The position numbers and the translations under genes were made by a program. The notes beneath the pieces were generated by a model that ran no database searches, was not told where the DNA came from, and saw nothing but the letters and a program-made list of their open reading frames with translations. Shown here piece after piece: positions 23,331 to 31,788 of a DNA stretch of 64,000 nucleotides; positions within the stretch are counted from its first letter, which is position 1; each line of letters starts with the position of its first letter. The stretch is from Hydrangea macrophylla (lineage: Eukaryota; Streptophyta; Magnoliopsida; Cornales; Hydrangeaceae): contig CM066998.1 in assembly GCA_033977485.1 (NCBI GenBank), positions 29,761,501-29,825,500 of the forward strand, in the 5' to 3' direction.

Positions 23331-24103
23331 GAATGGTCAGATATGAGTTAAAGTATTCACCCTTGGAAAAGGCCTGTTGGGCCTTAGTTTGGTGTACCCG
23401 TCGCCTTCGCCACTACATGCTAGTCTTCCCTGTAATCCTGATATCCCGAATGGACCCATTAAAATACCTATTCGAAAAACCCGTCTTGACCAGTAGGATT
23501 TCCTGGTGGACCATGATACTAGCCGAGTTTGATATCAGATATGTCACCTCCAAATCTGTTAAGGGGAGAGCCATCGCCGAGTACCTAGCTGACTTCGCCG
23601 TGGAAACTGGGGAGAAAGGAGAATTTAAGTTTGCTGACGAAGGAGTGATGGAGGTAAGGGAGGATTTGTGGAAGATGTATTTCGATGGGGCCGCCAATCA
23701 ATTAGGCTACGGAGTCGGGGTTATCCTTATAGCACCTGATGGGACTCCTACCCCATTGGCTATCAAGCTTAAGTACAACTCAACCAATAACATGGCAGAG
23801 TACGAAGCATGCATAGTGGGAATGGAGGTGGCACTGGCCTTAAAAGTCGAAAAAGTTGACGTGTTCGCAGATTCCAATTTGATCATATCCCAAGTGCGGG
23901 GAGATTGGAGGGTGAAACACGAGAAGCTGAGGCCATACCATGACTATTTGGATAGTTTGAAAGAACAATTCAAGAAGATATCATTCTACTACCTTCCCCG
24001 GGAGGAAAACCAATTGGTCGATTCCCTGGCAACCCTAGCATCAATGATACAAATCCCCTCAGGGGTCACGATGGTCCCATTATCCATAGAAATTAGAAAT
24101 TAG
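23210..24103 (+). pseudogene. Tat RNase H followed by archaeal-type RNase H
   Basis: The first RNase H runs from KPLLLYLSVTEDSMGCMLAQ to about 23600, with a TGA at 23324 and YELKYSPLEKACWALVW after it. A short linker leads to a second RNase H of the archaeal type (about 23675-24060): MYFDGAANQLGYGVGV, NNMAEYEACIVGMEVAL, VFADSNLIISQV and QLVDSLATLASM, which show the four acidic active-site positions D-E-D-D. The extra RNase H replaces or supports the weakened retroviral one and is diagnostic for the Tat lineage. The second domain is intact here. Confidence 0.9.
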
Positions 24104-25393
24104 CCCTCATTTGAGACAGTCACAACCATAGAAGATGAAGGGGAAATACCGTGGTATGTGGATATGTGGAAGTTCATTAAAGAAGGAGAATACCCCGAAG
24201 GAGCCTCAGAAAAGGACAGAAAGGTGATTCGACGATTCGCCGCTCAATTCGTGATTTATGCAGATAAGCTATGGAAGAAATCCTACACTGGGTATAATCT
24301 GGAGTGTCTATATGGGAAATAAGCTAAGAGAATGATGGAGGAAATACATTAGGGAATGTGTGGACCTCACATGAATGGGCACATGCTGGCAAAGAAGATC
24401 ATCCAATAGGGGTACTATTGGACAACCTTGGACAAAGACTGTTGCGAATATGTTAGGTGTCACAAGTGTCAGATTCATGCAAATCTAATGCACACCCCGC
24501 CATCACAGCTCTATAACATGACCAACCCTTGGCCATTTTCCGTATGGGGGATTGATATCATTGGTGAGATAGTTCCAAAGGCTTCCAATGGGCAGCGATA
24601 CATAATCGTGGCAATCGATTACTTTACCAAATGGGTAGAGGCAGCCTCTTACGCGACTTTGAAAGCCAAAGACGTGGTGAGTTTCATCGAAAAGAGCATA
24701 ATCTGTAGGTATGGGGTCCCGAATGAATTTATCTCCGAACATGGCAGTCATTTCCAAGGAGAGGTTATCCCGCTCTTAGAAAAGTATAAAATCACTCGCC
24801 ATCAGTCATCCCCGTATAGGCCTCAGACGAATGGAGCAGTAGAAGCGGCGAATAAGAATGTTAAAGCAATCTTGGGAAAAATGACGGATACATACAAGGA
24901 TTGCCATGAGAAGCTTCCATTTGCTTTATGGGGATACAGAACCTCGGTGAGAACTTCAACGGGTGCTACACCGTATTCGTTAGTGTACGGGATGGGGGCG
25001 GTCCTTCCGATTGAGGTAGAAATACCCTCTCTCAGGGTTTTGGCAGAATGTGAGATCACCGAATTGGAATGGATACGAGGAAGGTATGAGGAGTTGATGT
25101 TGCTCGATGAGAAGAGATTGGCCGTAGTAAACCATACTCGTGGATATCAGAAGAGAATAGCTCATGCTTTTAACAAAAAGGTTCGCCCAAGGAAGCTTGC
25201 TGAGGGTGACCTAGTCCTCAAAGAACTGAAAGTGCCCATTTATGACCCTAGAGGAAAATTCAAACCCAACTAGGTTGGGCCGTACTTCATAAAGACTCTC
25301 CTCTTTGGAGGGACGGCCTATCTCATGGACCTAGACATGGTTGAATTTAAGCAACCAATTAACCTCGATCGCCTCAAGAAGTACTTTGCTTGA
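24104..25393 (+). pseudogene. Tat integrase, broken and with altered active site
   Basis: The zinc-binding N-terminus (CGPHMNGHMLAKKI, CCEYVRCHKCQIH) carries three or four stops between 24320 and 24410. The core begins WPFSVWGIDIIGE (first acidic residue). The second active-site block reads FISEHGSHFQG, where Asp is replaced by Glu and the following Asn by His. The third is QTNGAVEAANKNVK (Glu present). GATPYSLVYGMGAVLPIEVE and the C-terminal FKPN...GPYFIKTL, with a TAG where relatives have Trp, complete it, ending LDRLKKYFA. Loss of the second Asp would by itself be expected to abolish strand transfer. Confidence 0.88.
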
Positions 25394-25545
25394 AACCATT
25401 TCTTTCAAAACCTCCTACCTCGATGAACTACGCTTGACCTGATTCCCGCTAGGGGATACGTAGGCAACCTACTTGGTTCGGTCATTAAAAAAAAAAAAAA
25501 AAAAAAACCTGTGCTAAACTAGGGGCAAACTGGCGTTTGCCCAGA
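25394..25545 (+). repeat. Copy of the pre-PPT block after pol, with poly(A) and hairpin
   Basis: TACGCTTGACCTGATTCC...GGGATACGTAGGCA (25429-25473) repeats, in the same orientation, the block found at 31576-31621 just ahead of the true polypurine tract, and found again inverted near 49614-49665. It is followed by 21 consecutive A (25487-25507). Then comes CTAGGGGCAAAC, resembling the element's own polypurine tract, within a perfect 8-bp-stem hairpin GGGCAAACTGGCGTTTGCCC (25523-25542). The next 390 bp to 25934 hold nothing I recognise. Confidence 0.7.
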
Positions 25546-25934
25546 ACCACTTCGAAGCCCCAAAACAAGGGGCAAACTTCGTTTGTTATCCGTAGAACCC
25601 AGATATTTACCTAAAACCCATCTCTGGATCTCCTGGCTATCAAAATGAGTACTATAAAGAAACAGATGAGAATTCATGGTATAGGAAGAGTAAAGCTTTA
25701 AGCAAAACACAAAGTAAAGTAAAGAGCCAAGAAAAGACATTGAAAGGAGAATTTTTCATAAAATATTTTGATTAAACATGTTAGAACTTTCCTAAAGATG
25801 ACAACACTTCTTGAAGAGAAAAATAAGGAAAATGAAAATCACATTCAAAAGCGTAAATGGATAGGAAGAACTTGTCGGAAATTTTTTAAGAGCTTTGTCC
25901 TGTTTGTCTTACTTTCATCAATGCAAGCCTGTCT

Positions 25935-26976
25935 CTAGATCAGTGTTTGAATCTGAAAAAGGTACTCAGCTGTGGGCACAATCAAAGCCGGGATTCTCCG
26001 GAAAGGAGCTGAAACTCTGCCATGCCAAGCCTCGATAAAATCCTTCACAACAGAAGGGCGCAAAGTAGACCCCCTAGTAAAATCAGCAGTAACAGTCTCA
26101 TTAATGTCCTGTAAGAGCCCGAACTGGCGGACCACCCTATCGAGAATGTAGAAAGTAGCAGCACGCAAGCCCGGCAGCCAGATGCCAGGTCGCCCAGGGA
26201 GACGTACATCAATAGAGCAATGAATCCACTGCGGACAGATCCAACAGATATCACTGGAAGAGAGGCCCTGAAGCCAACCGAGCCATGCATCGGCATAGTG
26301 AAATAAGCTGTGAATCTCCATACGATCGTAAGGAACTGACCCGCGAAGATGGGAAGGGTGTATAAAGAGGTCCAAACCTCCATGAGCCAAATCTGCAGAA
26401 CAAAAGGTGCCCCAACAGATAATATGGCCCCTGTAGCATGAGCATGATCCAGTCCTATCAGAGTCTCGCCGAGAACCAGCTTGACTGCACTCTTCATCTC
26501 TCTCAAACCGCATGCAATGGGTATGAGAATGTCGGAGGACGACTGAAAGAGAAAGTAAGAAAGCATAGCATCGATAGAGCGCTACGCCGTATAGCTTGAT
26601 ACCCGTTGTCGTAAGGATCCCCAATGAGATCATAAACCGAGGAGAGGCGCTCGAAGTCGACCTGTCTATCATGAATGAAAGAGCCCGCAGCACCGCGGGA
26701 TATATGGAGAAGAGCCGCCAAGTACTGAACATACCCGACTTGCACCGGAGGAACAGTCAGATCCGCGGAAGGGTCGGTATGAAGGATAGCACTGAACTCT
26801 TCAAACAAAGGACAAATCTCTCGATGACTAAAACGGAAGACGTGGAGCGAAGGATCCCAACATCGGGCAGCGGCTTGAAGCAAACTTTCGTTTAGAATCA
26901 TTCATCGGAAAGAGAAGAGGTCGTTTAGCCCGAAACACTCGAAGTTGAGCTTATTGATACCGGAGAGGATATCCAT
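25935..26976 (-). pseudogene. Antisense DUF7745-like ORF of the Tat element
   Basis: Read against pol. A first ATG is at about 26976 (MDILSGINKLNFECFG), with a TGA 24 codons later. The main conserved part is LLQAAARCWDPSLHVFRF and REICPLFEEFSAILHTDP (26901-26780). This matches my memory of the N-terminal pattern of DUF7745-type plant proteins, which are often retroelement-associated. Frame changes near 26570 shift the rest (MLSYFLFQSSSDILIP onward) between frames down to 25935. Function is unknown. It has its own TATA-like box and palindrome cluster upstream. Domain assignment is by pattern only. Confidence 0.55.
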
Positions 26977-27070
26977 CCACGGGAAAAGGATTTGAGAGCT
27001 AACGGGGGCTATTTGAGAGAGGGGAGAATGAAAGAAGGTAGTGTTTTGCAGAGTTTTGAAGAAACGAGGG

Positions 27071-27235
27071 TATAAATGGAGGTAGATCTGCCTGGAGTCA
27101 GGGCGGCATTAAGTAAAGTAGAACGGCACTCGACAAAGTGCCGCGCGATAGTCCATGAGTGCCATTGCGGCATTTGCTGACTGCCGCTGCGGCACTCAGC
27201 GAGCGCCGTTGAGACCTAATTGAGTGCCGTTCTGA
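27071..27235 (-). promoter_or_regulatory. Putative antisense promoter of the DUF7745-like ORF
   Basis: On the minus strand, a cluster of GGCACTC/GAGTGCC palindromes (27235-27104), the same family as in the LTR U3, is followed after about 27 bp by a TATA-like CCATTTATACCC (27077-27071). A CT-rich stretch and the first ATG of the antisense ORF follow about 95 bp further. No sense-strand role for this cluster is apparent. Confidence 0.45.
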
Positions 27236-27730
27236 GTTTTTTGTTGGCCAGGATCTGTTTGTAACACTTTTAGCCCACCTGCAAACAGAAAACTAAATAA
27301 AGAACAATAAAATGTGTGCTTCATGCAGCACGTGCAACAAAGACCAAGCCATGATCGCATACATTCATTCATTTCATTTACTTTCATTTCGTGATAAGAA
27401 AAAGAGATCGAAGCATTCAAAATTAAAATAAAGAAGGGACCAAGCTATGGTCCCACATACGACGGGCAACAGAAAATGTAAAAGAGGGTTCAGCATAATA
27501 AAAGGACCAAGCCATGGTCACGCATACGGTGAATGAGCATAATGAAAAGCAGAAAGTATAAAAGACATCCAAGTGTCTATCCTACCAGCTATCCTAAAGC
27601 CGCCATCAAAATAAAGTGTATGTGTATATACCATCATCTGAATAAAGTATATATCCTCCCGGAACACTCAAAAGTAAAGAGCAAGGAAGAAAGCGAGATC
27701 AGCCTCGACCCCGGCCTCGAGCCTGACGGG
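27236..27730. repeat. Spacer with repeated GACCAAGCCATGGTC hairpins
   Basis: Three related hairpin-like units lie at about 27341-27357, 27436-27453 and 27505-27520, best seen as GGGACCAAGCTATGGTCCC and GGACCAAGCCATGGTC. They are followed by similar CATACG or CATACATTC tails. No coding frame is supported. Confidence 0.55.
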
Positions 27731-28085
27731 TCACACGCCTGAGGGGCTCCTCCTCTGACTCTGTCCCACTCCTGCCGCCGCTGCCTCTACCCCACCGCTA
27801 CCTCCACCGCTACCGTCGCCCCGCCCCATGCCTCGTCCGGCACCGCCATCTCCAGGGATGTCACTGATAGGAATCCCAAACTGCTGGAGCCGCTGCTGAA
27901 GCTGCCCCACCTGCTGAGACAAGACCCTGATCTCCTCCGCCTGAGAAGGAAGGGATGAATCCGAAATAAAGAAGTGTTGGAAGAATAAATGGAATTTTGA
28001 GAATAAAGGTGAAGATAGTACCTGAGCCCTCAGCTGAGTCGTGGCAGTCGCTCGAGCTCCCTCAGCCTAAGACCAGCAACCAGGA
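27731..28085 (-). pseudogene. Possible 3' exons of the antisense PMD gene
   Basis: Two exon-like pieces read on the minus strand. One (about 28076-28022) codes LRELERLPRLS-type residues and ends at a donor-like CTCAG/GTACTATC. The other (about 27944-27731), after the acceptor-like CCTTCCTTCTCAG, codes AEEIRVLSQQVGQLQQRLQQ, a heptad-like coil, then a Gly-rich tail (GDGGAGRGMGRGDGSGGGSG) and a stop. They look like the C-terminal coil and low-complexity end of the protein encoded just upstream. The joins are inferred from consensus only. Confidence 0.4.
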
Positions 28086-28170
28086 AACAAGAATAAGAGT
28101 TGATGAAAATAACCCAAGTTAAAGTTAAAAGCTGGAATAAGTTTTTTACCATCCACTCTCATCCAAGAAC

Positions 28171-28955
28171 CTACTGCCACACACTGTGGGCGTACACCAA
28201 GCCCTCCTCCGCATAAGCACGAGGGACGACGTCGTAATGAAGAGGAATAGTGGGGACCCCTGGGAGAGTCAGGAAATCGTCGTCGAAAATGGCTCGCCGA
28301 ACGAGACAGTAGACATGGTCCAATCCTACTCGGGTAAGGCGGGAGGGCGAGTAGCAGCAGGGACGGGCTGTAAACAAGATATAAGCATAAATAAAGATTA
28401 AAAGGAAACTCATGAAAGATTGAAGGAATCTTGTACTCACCCGAGTCACTTCCAGCAGAGGGAAGTTCAGCATCATCTTAGCAGCACGGAAAGCTGCGTA
28501 TCCTGTGGGAGGCTCCAAGAAACCGTGAATACCCGAGCCAGCCAGAGCAGCCGAGAGCTCGCTACCCTGAAGCGTATCTGTGGCTCTCATAGAAACTGGA
28601 GGAGGGTGTGGCACAAAAAATCCCGTAGCCGCCAGTGGCTGCCTAGTAACCCTCTCTCCCAAATACCACGCTTGGGCCTCCGGCCCATCCATAAGCCGCC
28701 TCATCGGATCCCATCCGCCCGATGCCTGAATCCTCATAGAAGCCTCAAGAAGCACCTTGAGCCATGGCTCCCAGCGAACGTGCTGCTCCCTCAGGTTCTT
28801 CAGGAAGTTCCTGAATGAATTAAAATCGTGCGCCCCAGTCTTCCGCCCGACCCTGTCCTTCGCCCATTTCAGCCCCTGGGGCATGATGAGGACGTCGGCA
28901 TCGCGTGTCTCGGGGGACATCATGCGGAAGTACTCGTGGGACCAAATCTGCAATA
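28171..28955 (-). pseudogene. Antisense Plant Mobile Domain gene, middle exons
   Basis: After a splice-acceptor-like TTTATTGCAG (28964-28955) the minus strand codes IWSHEYFRMMSPETRDADVL, then RVGRKTGAHDFNSFRNFLKN and WEPWLKVLLEA. This is the second half of the Plant Mobile Domain, where MAIN/MAIL-type proteins have a W-x-x-E-H/Y-F block. A donor-like CTCGG/GTGAGT near 28440 and an acceptor TTGTTTACAG near 28365 bound an intron of about 75 bp. The next exon codes RVGLDHVYCLVRRAIFDDDF and PTIPLHYDVVPRAYAEEG, ending at a TAG (28171). The order of exons on one strand, with GT/AG edges, argues for a genuine multi-exon antisense gene. Confidence 0.65.
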
Positions 28956-29049
28956 AATAAAAAGAGAAAGAGGTCATGAGTCTCACAGTTTAAACAATCA
29001 TCCGAAAGCATAATAAATATTGAAATGGAAATAAAAAGAAAGGATGTAC

Positions 29050-29675
29050 CTCCCACGCCCTCCAAAACCACCAGTAGAAGCCGGCCTATCCCGGGAGATC
29101 TCTCCCATATGCTTGTATAGGATGGCTAATCCTGCACCAGCCCAGTTGTACTCGTGTATCTGGTCCATGCGCTCCAAAGAGGATACCATGGTGACGGAGA
29201 ACCGATCGCCCTTGGTGCTCAACAGGGAGCACCCCAGCATATACATCATGAAGCCTCGAGCCATCTGCTCATCGGTAAAGTCTGGTTTGCCCCGGAATGT
29301 GTCCATGAACCACTTGGCTGTGACCAAGGGCTCCTCCGGAACCGCTCCAAGCAACGCCTCCACCTGGTCCCACTCTCTGGTCGCATCCAAGTACCGTAAG
29401 GGCTCTTCCACGAATGGAATCCCTATAATCATGCTGAAGTACAGGGGAGTCATAGTCATCTCCCCAAAATCGAAGTGGAAGGTATTGGTGGTATCCCACC
29501 TCCTCTCCGCCAGCGCATGGATCTGTCGTAGGTCGTTGGTGCTCTTTGTCAAAAGTTTGACGAAGTCCCCAAAACCCGCATCATTGACGAACCCCTGTAC
29601 AGTCTCGCTCAACTCACCGTACTATTCGAAGCCATGAGATAGGCTGCCATGCCCCTTTAGCACCTTGGGCTGCAG
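29050..29675 (-). pseudogene. Antisense Plant Mobile Domain gene, N-terminal exon
   Basis: After an acceptor-like TTTCTTGCAG (29685-29676), the minus strand codes LSETVQGFVNDAGFGDFVKL, LAERRWDTTNTFHFDFGEMT, MTPLYFSMIIGIPF and FTDEQMARGFMMYMLG. This is the standard first half of the Plant Mobile Domain (PF10536 family: ERW...T.TFH...GEMT.TL.D...ILGLP). MAIN and MAIL1 proteins of this family act in gene silencing and genome stability in plants. A TAG upstream of LSETVQ and the lack of a clear ATG suggest a missing first exon or decay. The donor GGGAG/GTACAT at 29050 does not join in phase to the next exon, so a small indel or another splice site must exist. Confidence 0.75.
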
Positions 29676-29989
29676 CTGCAAGAAAGAACCACAAGTCTTA
29701 GTGTTAGTAATTGGATAAAAGAGAACAATAAAAATATATATATATAAATAATAAGCAGGTGATAATAAGGAGATAGAGGAAAAGCGATATGAGAATGAAT
29801 AAAAAAGGAGAGAGGGAGAGAAAGAAAGGGAAAATCCGAAAATATTCATAGAAAGTTTCACAAGCATGGCACTCATTCATATAAAGCTTAGCGGTCATTC
29901 ACAAAATAATAAAAGAAGTGAGAATATTCAAAAGTACTGGAGAGATTTCAAGAAAGAGAAAAAGAGAGAGAGGAGTTTGTTCATATTTT

Positions 29990-30348
29990 CGAAATATATG
30001 TATTTTGAATGGTATTTTGTCAATTGCAATTTTACACCCTTTGGACATGCTTTTGTGATGTATATGTATATATGTATTAGTTGAGGGCATGCTTAGATTA
30101 ATAAATTTGATTAAAAGGATGTTGAGTAGAGGCCTATCGCAAGATAGGATGAGAGAGGGTGTTTTAGTCCGACGGGCTCCTTCCTCTCTCATTCCATAAT
30201 CCCCGGACATAGTTAATCTCTGGTTTCTAAAAGATCAGTTTGCTTTTAAAATGGTTTCTTAATTCTCTTTTTAAAAATTAAGTGGCGACTCATTTGTTTT
30301 TGAATTTGATTTTGAAAAGCTGTGGGTAAGAAAAATGCGATATCCACA
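29990..30348 (+). mobile_element. Extra copy of the Tat LTR 3' end inside the element
   Basis: This stretch matches the last 370 bp of the flanking LTRs (34390-34761). It includes GTATTAGTTGAGGGCATGC, GTAGAGGCCTATCGC, AAGATCAGTTT, AAGTGGCGACTCA and the exact terminus GATATCCACA at 30348, and it is followed directly by palindromes of the LTR type. It is more diverged from both LTRs than they are from each other, so it is an older piece. It separates the antisense PMD gene from the tandem arrays. Confidence 0.85.
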
Positions 30349-30445
30349 GCGCGACATTCAGTGAACTACCGCGCGGCACTCTCTGAGTGCCGCAATGGCT
30401 CTCCGTAAGTGCCGCACGGCAGTCACGGACTGCCGCGAAATGCTG
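30349..30445. repeat. GGCACTC/GAGTGCC palindromes outside the LTR
   Basis: About five inverted motifs (GCGGCACTCTCTGAGTGCCGC-like, and GCGGCAGTC/GACTGCCGC) follow immediately after the internal LTR-end fragment. They lie upstream, in antisense direction, of the PMD gene, at a greater distance than in the other promoters because the LTR fragment lies between. Confidence 0.75.
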
Positions 30446-30604
30446 CGTGTTCCGCAGTTAAGTCGGTTCAAAGACCCTTCATTTTCCCCCCAAGAATTCA
30501 AATCAAGTCCCGAAAATTGAACTTGAGCCCCCCAAAATTTGCCCTCATTGCACTTTTGGCCCCCGGGGTCGTTTTTAGGCTTAAATTGGCTACAAATTTC
30601 AAAA

Positions 30605-30870
30605 ATTTAAAATAAATTTGAGCCCGCGGGCTCCAAATTTTGAAAATTCAAGCTTGTGGGCCCCAAATTTCAAAAGTTGAAATAAAATTCGAGCTTGCGG
30701 GCCCCAAATTTCAAAAAGCTGAAATAAATTTGAGCTTCTGGGCCTGGTTTTTGCAAATTAAGATATATTCGAGCCTGTGGGCTCTAGATTTCGAAAATAA
30801 AGATAAAATTAAGCCTGCAGGCTCTAAATTTTGAAAAACTAGAATAGATTTGAGCCTGTGGGCTCCGAAG
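30605..30870 (+). repeat. Tandem array, about 40-bp unit with GAGCCCGCGGGCTC core
   Basis: Seven units spaced about 40 bp apart. Each contains a palindromic core of the type GAGCCCGCGGGCTC (perfect in the first unit) or GAGCCTGTGGGCTC, followed by a CAAATTTT or AAATTTC stretch. The array lies in the 3' untranslated region between pol and the polypurine tract. Such hypervariable tandem arrays are known for Tat-lineage 3' regions and can seed satellites. Confidence 0.8.
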
Positions 30871-30888
30871 TTTTGATTACCTCATTTT

Positions 30889-31328
30889 GGAATATAACAG
30901 ATTTATATTCTCGATCCTCGTAACAGATTTACGTTGATCCTTGTTTTGAAAGCGTAACAGATTTACATTCTCGGTTCTCGCAACAGATTTGCGTTAACCC
31001 CCGTTCTGAGAATATAACAGATTTATTTTCTCGATCTGTGTAACAGATTTACGTCGATCCTTTGTTTTGAGAATGTAATAGATTTATATTCTCGGTTCTC
31101 GCAACGAATTTGCGTCAACCCTCGTTCTGAGAGTATAACAGATTTATATTCTTGATCCGCGTGACAGATTTACGTCGATCCTTTGTTTTGAGAATGTAAC
31201 GGATTTACATTCTTGGTTCTCGCAACAGATTTGTGTTAACCCTTATTTTGAAAATATAACAGATTTATATTCTCGATCCGCGTAACAGATTTACGTTCTC
31301 GGTTCTCGCAACAAATTTGCATTAACCC
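30889..31328 (+). repeat. Tandem array, about 60-bp monomer (121-bp dimer) of hairpins
   Basis: Seven full monomers plus part of an eighth. Two monomer types alternate, giving a 121-bp higher-order unit. Each monomer holds two short inverted repeats around a shared AACAGATTT centre: GAATATAACAGATTTATATTC-like plus CGTAACAGATTTACG in one type, and GAATGTAAC...TTACATTC plus CGCAACAGATTTGCG in the other. Compensating differences between arms (ATA/TAT against GTA/TAC against GCA/TGC) keep the hairpins paired. Confidence 0.85.
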
Positions 31329-31788
31329 TAAAAATCGAATCAAAAGCATCTTCATGACCTCCATAACAGATTTTGCATCAATCAAGAATCAGGTAATTTT
31401 CTCTGACTAACGCGTCACGTAATGTGCGTCACACGTAGAGAAGACATGATAAGCATGGTGCTTGCATAACCAGGTCTATTCAGGAATCACCATTACATGG
31501 CTTGCGCATCACGATAGGATAGGTGCATCCATCCGTGTGACTATTTGCGTGTGTGTGTGTTTGACCCCGTGCCCGAACTACGCTTTGGTCTGATTCCTGA
31601 TGGGATACGTAGGCAGCTCATCATGGAGCACGACCAATTAGAATTCCTTTGCGTGCTCGCTTCGTTTTGCAACGCATTTTGTTTTTCCCTTTAATCCGAC
31701 AGTTTGGTCAAAGGCCTGTCTTCACACAGGCTTCGACGTTCGCTTGCGGTTCGCGTTACCCCACAAGCTCCATCGAAGAGGGGCAAAC
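31329..31788 (+). other. Tat 3' end with conserved block and polypurine tract
   Basis: Non-coding. TACGCTTTGGTCTGATTCC...GGGATACGTAGGCA (31576-31621) and GTCAAAGGCCTGTCTTCACA (about 31706-31725) are shared with the other Tat-like fragments of the window. AAGAGGGGCAAAC (31776-31788) is the polypurine tract that primes plus-strand synthesis, directly before TGTAGACACC of the 3' LTR. Confidence 0.85.

Noticed and set aside
29044..29637. 197-codon plus-strand open frame
   Set aside because: It is the reverse-strand shadow of the PMD exon. The minus strand shows the family motifs.
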